Source: Grimontia hollisae CIP 101886 (GTDB taxonomy: Bacteria; Pseudomonadota; Gammaproteobacteria; Enterobacterales; Vibrionaceae). From it: DNA of 64,000 nt. The notes under the pieces were generated by a model. It had not been told where the DNA came from. It saw only the letters and a list, made by a program, of their open reading frames with translations, and did no database searches. Below, one piece after another: positions 57,611 through 64,000 of the stretch. Numbering within the stretch: position 1 is the first letter of the stretch; the number at the start of each line of letters is the position of its first letter. The DNA lies in contig NZ_ADAQ01000013.1 of NCBI RefSeq assembly GCF_000176515.1, forward strand, positions 645,361 to 709,360, in the 5' to 3' direction. Both the position numbers and the translations under genes were made by a program.

Positions 57611-57624
57611 TCTCATATATGAGA
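57611..57624. promoter_or_regulatory. 14-base perfect palindrome before the EAL gene
   Basis: TCTCATA-TATGAGA, 52 bases before the preferred EAL-gene start. It may be a dimer-binding operator or an RNA hairpin; nothing identifies the protein. Confidence 0.35.
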
Positions 57625-57675
57625 CAGTGTATACACTTAGTTTCGTATTTCTCATTAAGATCCTATTGGCATTTT

Positions 57676-58284
57676 ATGTGTTCAAACATTGCACGGCAGG
57701 CGATCTATAATTCACAGCAACAGATAATTGCCTACGAATTATTGTTCCGCGAAGGCTGCTGTGACTCTTTCCCCGACATCGAATCGGAAGTCGCAACAGT
57801 ATCCATCCTTGACGGCCTTTTTCACGAAGGCACTGTCGGGATCCAATATATTTCAGATGGCCTTCCCTGCTTTGTTAATTTCTGTCATCAAAGCCTGATC
57901 CAGGGTATTGCATTCAACTATCCGCCAGAGGATCTGGTTATAGAAGTTCTCGAGAATTGCGAAGCAAACGCTGTCTTATACAAAGCACTTGAAGATCTGA
58001 AATCCCATGGCTATCAAATCGCTTTCGATGATTTCGTTCCATCCCCTGACTGGCTACCGTTTTTAAGGCTGGCTGATATCGTGAAAATTGACTTCCGGGC
58101 ACAGTCACTGCAGGAAATTTCCCAGTTTGTGAACAAGTACCGTAAGCGCTTTGACTTCAAACTGCTGGCAGAGAAGATTGAAACGGAAGAAGAGTATCGT
58201 GTCGCGATTGCGTTGGGGTTCGATTACTTTCAGGGTTTCCAGCTCAGTAAACCAGAACGGATCTTTTTCTCACACGTGGCCTGA
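57676..58284 (+). CDS. stand-alone EAL-domain protein (c-di-GMP phosphodiesterase-like)
   Basis: A 202-residue protein of the YuxH/CdgJ type: CSNIARQAIYNSQQQIIAYELLFREG opens it, EAL being ELL. Putative metal and general-base residues are kept: Glu21, Asn68 (FVNF), Glu90 (IEVLE), Asp118-Asp119 (AFDDF), Lys137 (VKIDF), Glu166 (LAEKIE) and Gln186 (FQGFQLSKP). Activity therefore cannot be excluded. Relatives usually carry a C-terminal HDOD domain of about 200 residues; here the protein ends soon after the EAL barrel. A frame extending to 57604 adds 24 residues, but those have no family resemblance. The ribosome site is poor. Confidence 0.8.
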   Translation: MCSNIARQAIYNSQQQIIAYELLFREGCCDSFPDIESEVATVSILDGLFHEGTVGIQYISDGLPCFVNFCHQSLIQGIAFNYPPEDLVIEVLENCEANAVLYKALEDLKSHGYQIAFDDFVPSPDWLPFLRLADIVKIDFRAQSLQEISQFVNKYRKRFDFKLLAEKIETEEEYRVAIALGFDYFQGFQLSKPERIFFSHVA

Positions 58285-58419
58285 ATCCTCACGGGGAACA
58301 ATCTGTAAAAGGCAGAAGAACCTCAATTTGTCAATCCATCCGGGGCATGCAATTCCGATTGACTAACCCCTTCCCCACTCTGAGAATAGCCCCGTTTTTA
58401 TTCATAACGGTTTCCACTT

Positions 58420-58896
58420 ATGACTACATCACGTTGCCCCTGTGGCAGCCAAAAACCGTACAGCGAATGTTGCGAACGTGTTCATCAAAACCACGCTGCA
58501 GCCGATCACCCTGAAAAACTGATGCGTTCGCGCTATTCAGCCCATGTGAAGGGGCTGGTCGATTTCATTGTCGATACCTATCACCCTTCCTGCGGGGCGG
58601 AACAACACCGCGATGCTATCGTCCAGTCTATCAACAGTGAATGGCTGATGCTTCAAGTGCTGTCAAGCTCTGTGGATGAGAGCGGCAAACAAGGCTTTGT
58701 CGAATTCAAAGCCCACTACAAAGAGGCCGGAAAACAGTACTGCCTGCATGAAAAGTCGCGTTTTGTCACAGAAGAAAAAGACGGACATGCCCTTTGGTAT
58801 TACATCGACGGTGAGTACCCGAAAGCGGAAAAGGTTGGCCGAAACGATCCTTGCCCATGTGGCAGCGGCAAAAAATACAAAAAGTGCTGCGGTTAA
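58420..58896 (+). CDS. ychJ: YchJ family protein (two SEC-C motifs)
   Basis: A UPF0225 protein of 158 residues, function unknown. Zinc-binding SEC-C motifs sit at both ends: [17 protein letters not shown] at 6-22 and [17 protein letters not shown] at the C-terminus. Between them is an NTF2-like domain with the conserved [23 protein letters not shown] (about 34-56) and WLMLQVLSS. The ATG is placed by the conserved start TTSRCPCGS; the ribosome site is weak. A small hairpin (CCATCA/TGATGG) follows the stop. Confidence 0.92.
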   Translation: MTTSRCPCGSQKPYSECCERVHQNHAAADHPEKLMRSRYSAHVKGLVDFIVDTYHPSCGAEQHRDAIVQSINSEWLMLQVLSSSVDESGKQGFVEFKAHYKEAGKQYCLHEKSRFVTEEKDGHALWYYIDGEYPKAEKVGRNDPCPCGSGKKYKKCCG

Positions 58897-58945
58897 AAAA
58901 CCATCAAGCTTTCTGATGGGTAGCCGATATGTTGGAGGAACAATC

Positions 58946-58960
58946 ATGAGGTTATTGTGA
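58946..58960 (+). other. four-codon mini-ORF overlapping the next gene's start
   Basis: ATG AGG TTA TTG TGA preceded by a strong GGAGG at 7 bases spacing. The TGA shares its last base with the ATG of the 61-residue gene (TGATG). The best ribosome site in the area thus serves the mini-ORF, implying re-initiation into the downstream gene, or simply a composite start region. Confidence 0.4.
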
Positions 58961-59145
58961 TGAACTGGTTCCCCAACATCTCTGAATACTCACCACAAAA
59001 AGTGGGTAATGTCGTGAAACAGGATAAAACGAAACAGCAGCAACAAAAACGTGCTGAGAAAGATGAGCACCCGGAAGAGGGAAAAGACAAAGCCACCGGT
59101 GAAAGCAAAAAGGACAACGATGGCCTGCTAGATATCTATGTCTGA
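58960..59145 (+). CDS. small hydrophilic protein, 61 residues, unknown
   Basis: A charged protein beginning MNWFPNISEYSPQKVGNVV, followed by a Lys/Gln/Glu-rich middle (KTKQQQQKRAEKDEHPEEGK) and ending DNDGLLDIYV; probably unstructured. ATG at 58960 has GAGG 8 bases upstream; a GTG lies 3 bases before it. No family recognised. It lies between ychJ and the his leader and is followed by the his promoter region, so it is likely its own or ychJ's transcript. Confidence 0.6.
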   Translation: MNWFPNISEYSPQKVGNVVKQDKTKQQQQKRAEKDEHPEEGKDKATGESKKDNDGLLDIYV

Positions 59146-59220
59146 TTTACGGCATGTTGCGCCACTTTTTCTACTTTTTTCTTCCACTGCGACTAATTCG
59201 CTGATCAGGGAAATTACCAG

Positions 59221-59248
59221 TTGCAATATTTAAAGAGTTTGTTAGTGT
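59221..59248 (+). promoter_or_regulatory. tentative his operon promoter
   Basis: TTGCAA (59221-59226), 16-base spacer, TAGTGT (59243-59248), about 50 bases before hisL. The -10 is poor, so this is only a candidate. Confidence 0.25.
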
Positions 59249-59296
59249 TGAAGCCAAGCAAACGTTAAACCGTTTAAGCAAGTAGAGAAGAGAAAT

Positions 59297-59344
59297 ATGC
59301 AAAAATCGCTGATGACCATTCACCACCATCATCATCCTGACTAG
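59297..59344 (+). CDS. hisL: his operon leader peptide
   Basis: A 15-residue ORF, MQKSLMTIHHHHHPD, with five consecutive His codons near the end. It lies about 190 bases before hisG and is followed by a region ending in a strong intrinsic terminator, the classic arrangement for histidyl-tRNA-sensed attenuation. AGAGAAGAG purines precede the ATG. Confidence 0.95.
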   Translation: MQKSLMTIHHHHHPD

Positions 59345-59424
59345 TCTTTCGGGAGATGTGGTTTCGACTGGAAGACAAGGAGTAAGGTTCTTCCACCGGT
59401 CATCAAAGCGAGCACAAGATTCAG

Positions 59425-59454
59425 ACCCCCGGAAGCGAACCTTCCGGGGGTTTT
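59425..59454 (+). terminator. his attenuator terminator
   Basis: ACCCCCGGAAG (59425-59435) pairs perfectly with CTTCCGGGGGT (59441-59451), 5-base loop, then TTTT. It lies 80 bases after hisL and before hisG; earlier segments (for example around 59350-59400) would form the pause and antiterminator helices. Confidence 0.9.
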
Positions 59455-59534
59455 CACTTTTAGGATTTAAAAAATTGCTTTGGTGTTTTCAGGAACAGAT
59501 AAACACTACTGCGAAAAGAGACAGGGAATAGATC

Positions 59535-60431
59535 ATGCAAACAGAACGTCTAAGAATTGCCATCCAGAAAAAAGGCCGCCTTGCGAAAGAGTGTCAGGAA
59601 CTACTCAAGCGCTGTGGGGTAAAAATCAACTTCTCCGGTGACCGTCTGGTCGTGCACGCGGAAAATATGCCCATCGATTTATTGCTGGTACGCGACGATG
59701 ACATTCCAGGCCTAATCATGGACGGTGTGGTCGATCTCGGTGTGATTGGCGAAAACGAGCTGGAAGAAGTCCGCTTGGAGCGAGTCGCACTGGGCGAGCC
59801 AAACGAGTATGTAAAACTTCGCCGTCTGGACTTTGGAGGTTGCCGCCTCTCTGTGGCGATTGATAAAGATAAAACCTACAACGGCCCACAGGATTTGGCG
59901 GGCAAACGTATCGCCACCACGTACCCGAACATTCTTAAAGCGTATCTCGACAAACAGGATGTCAGGTTCAGCACCTGTATGCTTAACGGTTCGGTAGAAG
60001 TCGCACCACGCGCAGGCCTTGCCGACGCCATCTGTGATTTGGTGTCTACCGGTGCAACGCTTGAAGCCAACGGCCTGAAAGAAGCCGAAGTGATCTTCCG
60101 TTCAAAAGCGGTACTTATTCAGCGTATGGGTGAGTTTGCCGATGATAAGGCAGCTCTGATTGACCGCCTGCTGACCCGTATTCACGGTGTTATCCAAGCC
60201 AAAGAATCTAAATACATCATGCTGCACGCACCGAGTGAAACCCTAGAGCAAGTGGTTGAACTGCTGCCGGGTGCCGAAGACCCAACCATCCTGCCGCTGG
60301 CGCACGATAAACAACGCGTTGCTGTTCACCTGGTCAGTACCGAGAACCTGTTCTGGGAAACCATGGAAAAGCTGAAGGCGCTGGGTGCAAGTTCGATTCT
60401 GGTGCTGCCAATCGAGAAGATGATGGAGTAA
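59535..60431 (+). CDS. hisG: ATP phosphoribosyltransferase
   Basis: First enzyme of histidine synthesis, joining ATP and PRPP, feedback-inhibited by histidine. The 298 residues are the long, HisZ-independent form with a C-terminal regulatory domain. It has the start [39 protein letters not shown] (about 64-79), and the PRPP-binding [20 protein letters not shown] (about 167-186); the C-terminal part ends [11 protein letters not shown]. First structural gene after the attenuator; hisD starts 3 bases after it ends. Confidence 0.97.
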   Translation: MQTERLRIAIQKKGRLAKECQELLKRCGVKINFSGDRLVVHAENMPIDLLLVRDDDIPGLIMDGVVDLGVIGENELEEVRLERVALGEPNEYVKLRRLDFGGCRLSVAIDKDKTYNGPQDLAGKRIATTYPNILKAYLDKQDVRFSTCMLNGSVEVAPRAGLADAICDLVSTGATLEANGLKEAEVIFRSKAVLIQRMGEFADDKAALIDRLLTRIHGVIQAKESKYIMLHAPSETLEQVVELLPGAEDPTILPLAHDKQRVAVHLVSTENLFWETMEKLKALGASSILVLPIEKMME

Positions 60432-60434
60432 GCC

Positions 60435-61730
60435 ATGAAAACAGTGGTTTGGAAATCTCTTACTGACGAACAGCGCGAAAAAGCACTTGAACGTCCTGCT
60501 ATCTCTGAAAGTGCCTCAATCACTGAAGCCGTTGAAGGTGTGATCAAACAAGTACGTACTGGCGGTGATGCCGCGCTGAAAGCACTGACGGAGAAGTTCG
60601 ACAAAGTGGTGCCTGAAAACATTCAGGTATCACAAGGTGAAATTGAAGTCGCAGAAACGCGTCTGGGCGATGAAATCAAAGCGGCGCTGAAACAGGCTTA
60701 CGACAACATTGCCTGCTTTCACCAAGCACAGAAAGCGCAGCCCCTGACGGTAGAAACCATGCCGGGCGTGGTGTGTGAGCTGGTGACCCGCCCTATTAAC
60801 CGCGTTGGCCTTTACATTCCCGGCGGCAGCGCACCTTTGCCATCAACAGTATTGATGCTTGGCGTGCCTTCGCAAATCGCAGGGTGTCGAAAAGTGGTGC
60901 TCTGTTCACCACCGCCTATCGCTGATGAAATTCTTTATGTCGCCAAGCTTTGTGGCATCGATGAAGTTTACAACCTTGGCGGCGCACAGGCGGTTGCCGC
61001 CATGGCTTACGGCACTGAAACTGTCAGCAAGGTGGACAAGATTTTTGGCCCGGGAAATGCCTTCGTGACCGAAGCCAAGCGTCAGGTCAGCAATGCTCAT
61101 CAGGGCGCGGCCATTGATATGCCCGCAGGCCCGTCAGAAGTGCTGGTGATTGCGGATGAAAGCGCAGATGCCGATTTCGTCGCCGCTGATTTGCTGAGTC
61201 AGGCTGAGCACGGTCCAGATTCTCAGGTTGTGCTTGTCACCCCCTCACCGGTGCTGGCAGAAAAAGTGGCAGATGCGGTTCAAAGACAACTGAAAGCCCT
61301 GAGCCGCGCGGATATCGCCAGTCAGGCATTGGATTCAAGCCTGATTATCGTTGCGGACAGTCTGGCCCAATGCGTGGACATTTCGAACAACTACGGCCCT
61401 GAGCACTTAATTGTCCAGACCCAGAACCCACGCGAATTACTTCCACAATTGGATAACGCCGGTTCGATTTTCCTTGGTGCATGGTCACCGGAGTCTGTGG
61501 GCGACTACGCATCCGGTACCAACCATGTGCTGCCAACATATGGCCATACACGCACTTACTCGAGCCTTGGCCTTGCTGATTTCAGTAAGCGTATGACAGT
61601 GCAAGAGTTGTCTTCTGATGGCTTGCAGGCACTCGCACCAACTGTGGTTGCCATGGCTAATGCCGAAGGTCTGGATGCACACAGAAACGCCGTCACCCTC
61701 CGCGTAGAAAAACTCAATAACAATAATTAA
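60435..61730 (+). CDS. hisD: histidinol dehydrogenase
   Basis: Zinc- and NAD-dependent enzyme of the last two oxidations to histidine. The 431 residues include [20 protein letters not shown] (about 113-132), [29 protein letters not shown] (about 178-206), and the zinc/active-site segments [16 protein letters not shown] (about 254-269) and [33 protein letters not shown] is near 341-366. It starts 3 bases after hisG; AAGATGGAG purines at the hisG end act as ribosome site. Confidence 0.97.
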   Translation: MKTVVWKSLTDEQREKALERPAISESASITEAVEGVIKQVRTGGDAALKALTEKFDKVVPENIQVSQGEIEVAETRLGDEIKAALKQAYDNIACFHQAQKAQPLTVETMPGVVCELVTRPINRVGLYIPGGSAPLPSTVLMLGVPSQIAGCRKVVLCSPPPIADEILYVAKLCGIDEVYNLGGAQAVAAMAYGTETVSKVDKIFGPGNAFVTEAKRQVSNAHQGAAIDMPAGPSEVLVIADESADADFVAADLLSQAEHGPDSQVVLVTPSPVLAEKVADAVQRQLKALSRADIASQALDSSLIIVADSLAQCVDISNNYGPEHLIVQTQNPRELLPQLDNAGSIFLGAWSPESVGDYASGTNHVLPTYGHTRTYSSLGLADFSKRMTVQELSSDGLQALAPTVVAMANAEGLDAHRNAVTLRVEKLNNNN

Positions 61731-61744
61731 TAAAAGAGGATGCA

Positions 61745-62791
61745 ATGGATATTGAAAAATTAGCCCGTAAAGACATTCAGGCGCTCACGCCTTATATGTC
61801 CGCCCGTCGGTTGGGCGGTTGTGGCGATGTCTGGCTGAATGCCAATGAATCGCCATTCAACAACGAATACACCATCAATGGCGCCGGCCTGAACCGCTAC
61901 AGCAGCTGTCAACCGGAAGCGTTGATCCGTGCCTACGCAGACTACGCTGGCGTTCGCCCGGAGCAGGTACTCACCTCCCGCGGCGCTGACGAAAGCATAG
62001 AACTGCTGATTCGAACCTTCTGTGAAGCCGGAGAAGACAGCATTCTGTTCTGCCCGCCGACGTATGGCATGTATGCCATCAGCGCGGAAACTGCGGGTGT
62101 GGCGCGTAAAACCGTGCCGCTGACTGATGAATGGCAACTGAACCTGCCGGAAATCGAGAAGAACCTTAGTAGCGTAAAACTGGTGTTTGTTTGTAGCCCT
62201 AACAACCCCACCGGCAACCTGATTAACCGAGGTGACATTGAAGCCCTGCTGGAAATAACCGCTGGCCGCGCACTGGTGGTGATGGACGAAGCCTATATCG
62301 ACTTCTGCCCGGAAGCTTCAACAGTCGACCTGTTAGTGCGTTATCCGAATCTTGCGATTCTGCGCACCCTGTCCAAAGCCTTTGCATTAGCAGGTTTACG
62401 TTGTGGCTTTACGCTGGCAAATCCGCAAATCATCCAACTGATGACCAAGGTGATTGCGCCATACCCGGTGCCGGTACCGGTGACAGAAATTGCCTTGCAG
62501 GCGCTGAACGAAGCGGGTCTTGCCCGCATGAAATACCAGGTGCTGGATTTGAATGCCAACCGCGCCTATTTGCAGGCGGGATTATCCATGTTGCCGGGCG
62601 TGCAAGTGTTCGACGGTTACGGGAACTACCTGCTGGTGAAATTCCCAGACGCCGAGCTTCTGTTTTCAGTCCTTTGGGACAACGGTATTATCCTGCGCCG
62701 CTCACCGATTGAAAGTTGCATCCGTATCAGCGTGGGCAACCGTGAAGAATGTGAAAAAACCCTGACCTTTATCCGCCAGCAACTGGCATAA
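61745..62791 (+). CDS. hisC: histidinol-phosphate aminotransferase
   Basis: PLP enzyme converting imidazole acetol-phosphate to histidinol phosphate. The 348 residues have the HisC layout: [15 protein letters not shown] near 28-42, [39 protein letters not shown] (about 148-166) and [14 protein letters not shown]. The Schiff-base lysine is in [16 protein letters not shown] (about 206-221), and [12 protein letters not shown] is near the end. AGAGGATGCA precedes the ATG; 14 bases after hisD. Confidence 0.97.
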   Translation: MDIEKLARKDIQALTPYMSARRLGGCGDVWLNANESPFNNEYTINGAGLNRYSSCQPEALIRAYADYAGVRPEQVLTSRGADESIELLIRTFCEAGEDSILFCPPTYGMYAISAETAGVARKTVPLTDEWQLNLPEIEKNLSSVKLVFVCSPNNPTGNLINRGDIEALLEITAGRALVVMDEAYIDFCPEASTVDLLVRYPNLAILRTLSKAFALAGLRCGFTLANPQIIQLMTKVIAPYPVPVPVTEIALQALNEAGLARMKYQVLDLNANRAYLQAGLSMLPGVQVFDGYGNYLLVKFPDAELLFSVLWDNGIILRRSPIESCIRISVGNREECEKTLTFIRQQLA

Positions 62792-62816
62792 AGAGCACAA
62801 CAAAAAGGAATTTGTA

Positions 62817-63884
62817 GTGAAAGAAAAAATCCTCTTTATTGACCGTGATGGCACGCTGATTGTTGAGCCTCCAGTCGATTTTCAGGTCGACCGCCTCGAC
62901 AAGCTCAAGCTAGAGCCTTTCGTCATCCCTGCCCTGCTGGCACTGCAAGACGCTGGCTACAAGCTGGTGATGGTGACGAATCAAGACGGTCTGGGCACTG
63001 ACAGCTACCCACAGGAAGATTTCGACGTCCCACACAACATGATGATGGAGATTTTCGAATCTCAGGGCGTGAAATTTGCTGACGTTTTGATTTGCCCGCA
63101 CTTCGACCACGAAGGTTGTAGCTGCCGTAAGCCAAAACTCGGCCTGGTAAAAGACTATCTCCAACAAGGCCGCGTAGATTTCAAAACCTCTGCCGTGATT
63201 GGCGATCGCCAGACCGACCTGCAACTGGCAGAAAACATGGCCATCCGTGGCATTCAATACAATCCGGAGACCATGGGCTGGCAGCAAATTCTGAAGGATT
63301 TAACCACTAACCCGCGCGTGGCAACCGTTGTACGTACCACCAAAGAAACGGACATCCGCATCACGGTGAACCTCGACGAAACCGGCGGCAACAAAATCAA
63401 CACCGGTCTGGGCTTCTTTGACCACATGCTGGATCAAATCGCGACCCACGGCGGCTTTCGTATGGAAGTGGCAGTAGAAGGCGACCTGCACATCGACGAT
63501 CACCACACCGTAGAAGACACGGCGCTGGCGCTAGGTCAGGCACTCAAAGAGGCGCTGGGTAACAAACGTGGCATTGGCCGTTTCGGTTTCAGTTTGCCCA
63601 TGGATGAGTGTCTGGCACAGTGTGCGCTGGATTTGTCTGGCCGCCCTTACCTCAAGTTCGACGCGACGTTCTCTCAAGACAAAGTTGGCGATCTTTCGAC
63701 CGAAATGGTTGAGCACTTCTTCCGCTCACTGACCGACACCATGGCCTGTACCCTGCATCTGTCATCAGACGGCGACAACACGCACCACATCGTGGAAAGC
63801 CTGTTCAAAGCCTACGGCCGCACATTGCGTCAGGCAATCCGCGTAGAAGGTAATGAGTTGCCAAGCAGCAAAGGGGTGTTGTAA
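62817..63884 (+). CDS. hisB: bifunctional histidinol-phosphatase / imidazoleglycerol-phosphate dehydratase
   Basis: A two-domain enzyme for steps 7 and 9 of histidine synthesis, 355 residues. The N-terminal HAD phosphatase (about 1-165) has [15 protein letters not shown] (nucleophile Asp9 and Asp11), [12 protein letters not shown] and the zinc-loop [14 protein letters not shown]. The C-terminal dehydratase (about 170-355) has [29 protein letters not shown], the [19 protein letters not shown] metal site and a second HH motif [16 protein letters not shown] start at 62817 with AAGGA 8 bases upstream. The fused form is typical of enterics and vibrios. It overlaps hisH by one base (TAATG). Confidence 0.97.
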   Translation: MKEKILFIDRDGTLIVEPPVDFQVDRLDKLKLEPFVIPALLALQDAGYKLVMVTNQDGLGTDSYPQEDFDVPHNMMMEIFESQGVKFADVLICPHFDHEGCSCRKPKLGLVKDYLQQGRVDFKTSAVIGDRQTDLQLAENMAIRGIQYNPETMGWQQILKDLTTNPRVATVVRTTKETDIRITVNLDETGGNKINTGLGFFDHMLDQIATHGGFRMEVAVEGDLHIDDHHTVEDTALALGQALKEALGNKRGIGRFGFSLPMDECLAQCALDLSGRPYLKFDATFSQDKVGDLSTEMVEHFFRSLTDTMACTLHLSSDGDNTHHIVESLFKAYGRTLRQAIRVEGNELPSSKGVL

Positions 63885-64000
63885 TGAGCGATGCAAAAAT
63901 TGTCATCATCGACACGGGCTGCGCAAACGTCAGCTCGGTGCGTTTTGCGATTGAACGCCTCGGTTACGACGTCACTATCAGCCGCGACCCAGACGTCGTG
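63884..64000 (+). CDS. hisH: imidazole glycerol phosphate synthase, glutaminase subunit (truncated by window edge)
   Basis: The first 39 codons only: [20 protein letters not shown], then [19 protein letters not shown], the start of HisH, which releases ammonia from glutamine for HisF. Its catalytic Cys-His-Glu lies outside the window. ATG overlaps the hisB stop (TAATG), and the gene order hisGDCBH predicts hisAFI next. Confidence 0.92.
   Translation, partial: MSDAKIVIIDTGCANVSSVRFAIERLGYDVTISRDPDVV

Overview
The window is a contiguous piece of a gammaproteobacterial chromosome, most likely from the Vibrionaceae (a Grimontia, Enterovibrio or Photobacterium-like marine genus). Support comes from the gene sets aspS/yecE/cmoA/cmoB, ppsR/ppsA, adhE/marC and cysS/ppiB/lpxH, the long-loop PstC/PstA permeases, a hisL-hisGDCB-H operon, and E. 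coli-like CRP and FNR sites. The genus call is inference; no database search was possible. No rRNA, CRISPR array, insertion sequence, integrase or phage module was seen.

Layout. 1-4085 (minus strand): a truncated ABC exporter, ruvC, yebC and aspS. 4372-7248 (plus): yecE and the tRNA wobble-uridine genes cmoA and cmoB. 7676-10974 (plus): a tight three-gene set of retropepsin-like lipoprotein, seven-helix transglutaminase-like membrane protein and ATP-grasp ligase. 11242-29798: a large alpha-mannoside locus with fructose-family PTS EIIC and EIIB plus an AraC regulator on the plus strand. Facing them on the minus strand is an operon running EIIB, an HPr-EI-EIIA fusion, then five consecutive GH92 exo-alpha-mannosidase lipoproteins. 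The two arms meet at a bidirectional terminator. 30074-36299: a LysR regulator divergent from an L-lactate permease, then ppsR and ppsA.

36357-39790 is an AT-rich stretch beside tRNA-Ser(UGA). It holds an unknown protein with a tautomerase-like N-terminus, a 57-residue small ORF, spermidine synthase and, unexpectedly, a eukaryote-type S-adenosylmethionine decarboxylase. 40086-44780 (minus): pstSCAB with a possible Pho box. 45046-49157 (plus): a 2Fe-2S ferredoxin, a YoaK-type membrane protein, O-acetylhomoserine sulfhydrylase, an unknown protein and an SDR-like protein with a changed active site. 49326-54261: adhE and marC, divergent across a 600-base regulatory region with FNR-like and CRP-like sites, then murQ. 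54642-58896: cysS, ppiB, lpxH, an EAL-only protein and ychJ. 58960-64000: a small hydrophilic protein and the his operon with leader peptide and attenuator, cut inside hisH.

Two units deserve most attention. The mannoside locus looks like a self-contained chain: surface lipoprotein mannosidases release mannose, a dedicated PTS phosphorelay imports and phosphorylates a sugar, and AraC plus CRP could control it. The polyamine pair joins SpeE with an AdoMetDC of the human AMD1 type that keeps the processing Glu-Ser bond, the catalytic Cys/Ser/His and the putrescine-site acids. Coordinates of regulatory sites and hairpins were read by eye; no folding energies, GC values or searches were computed.
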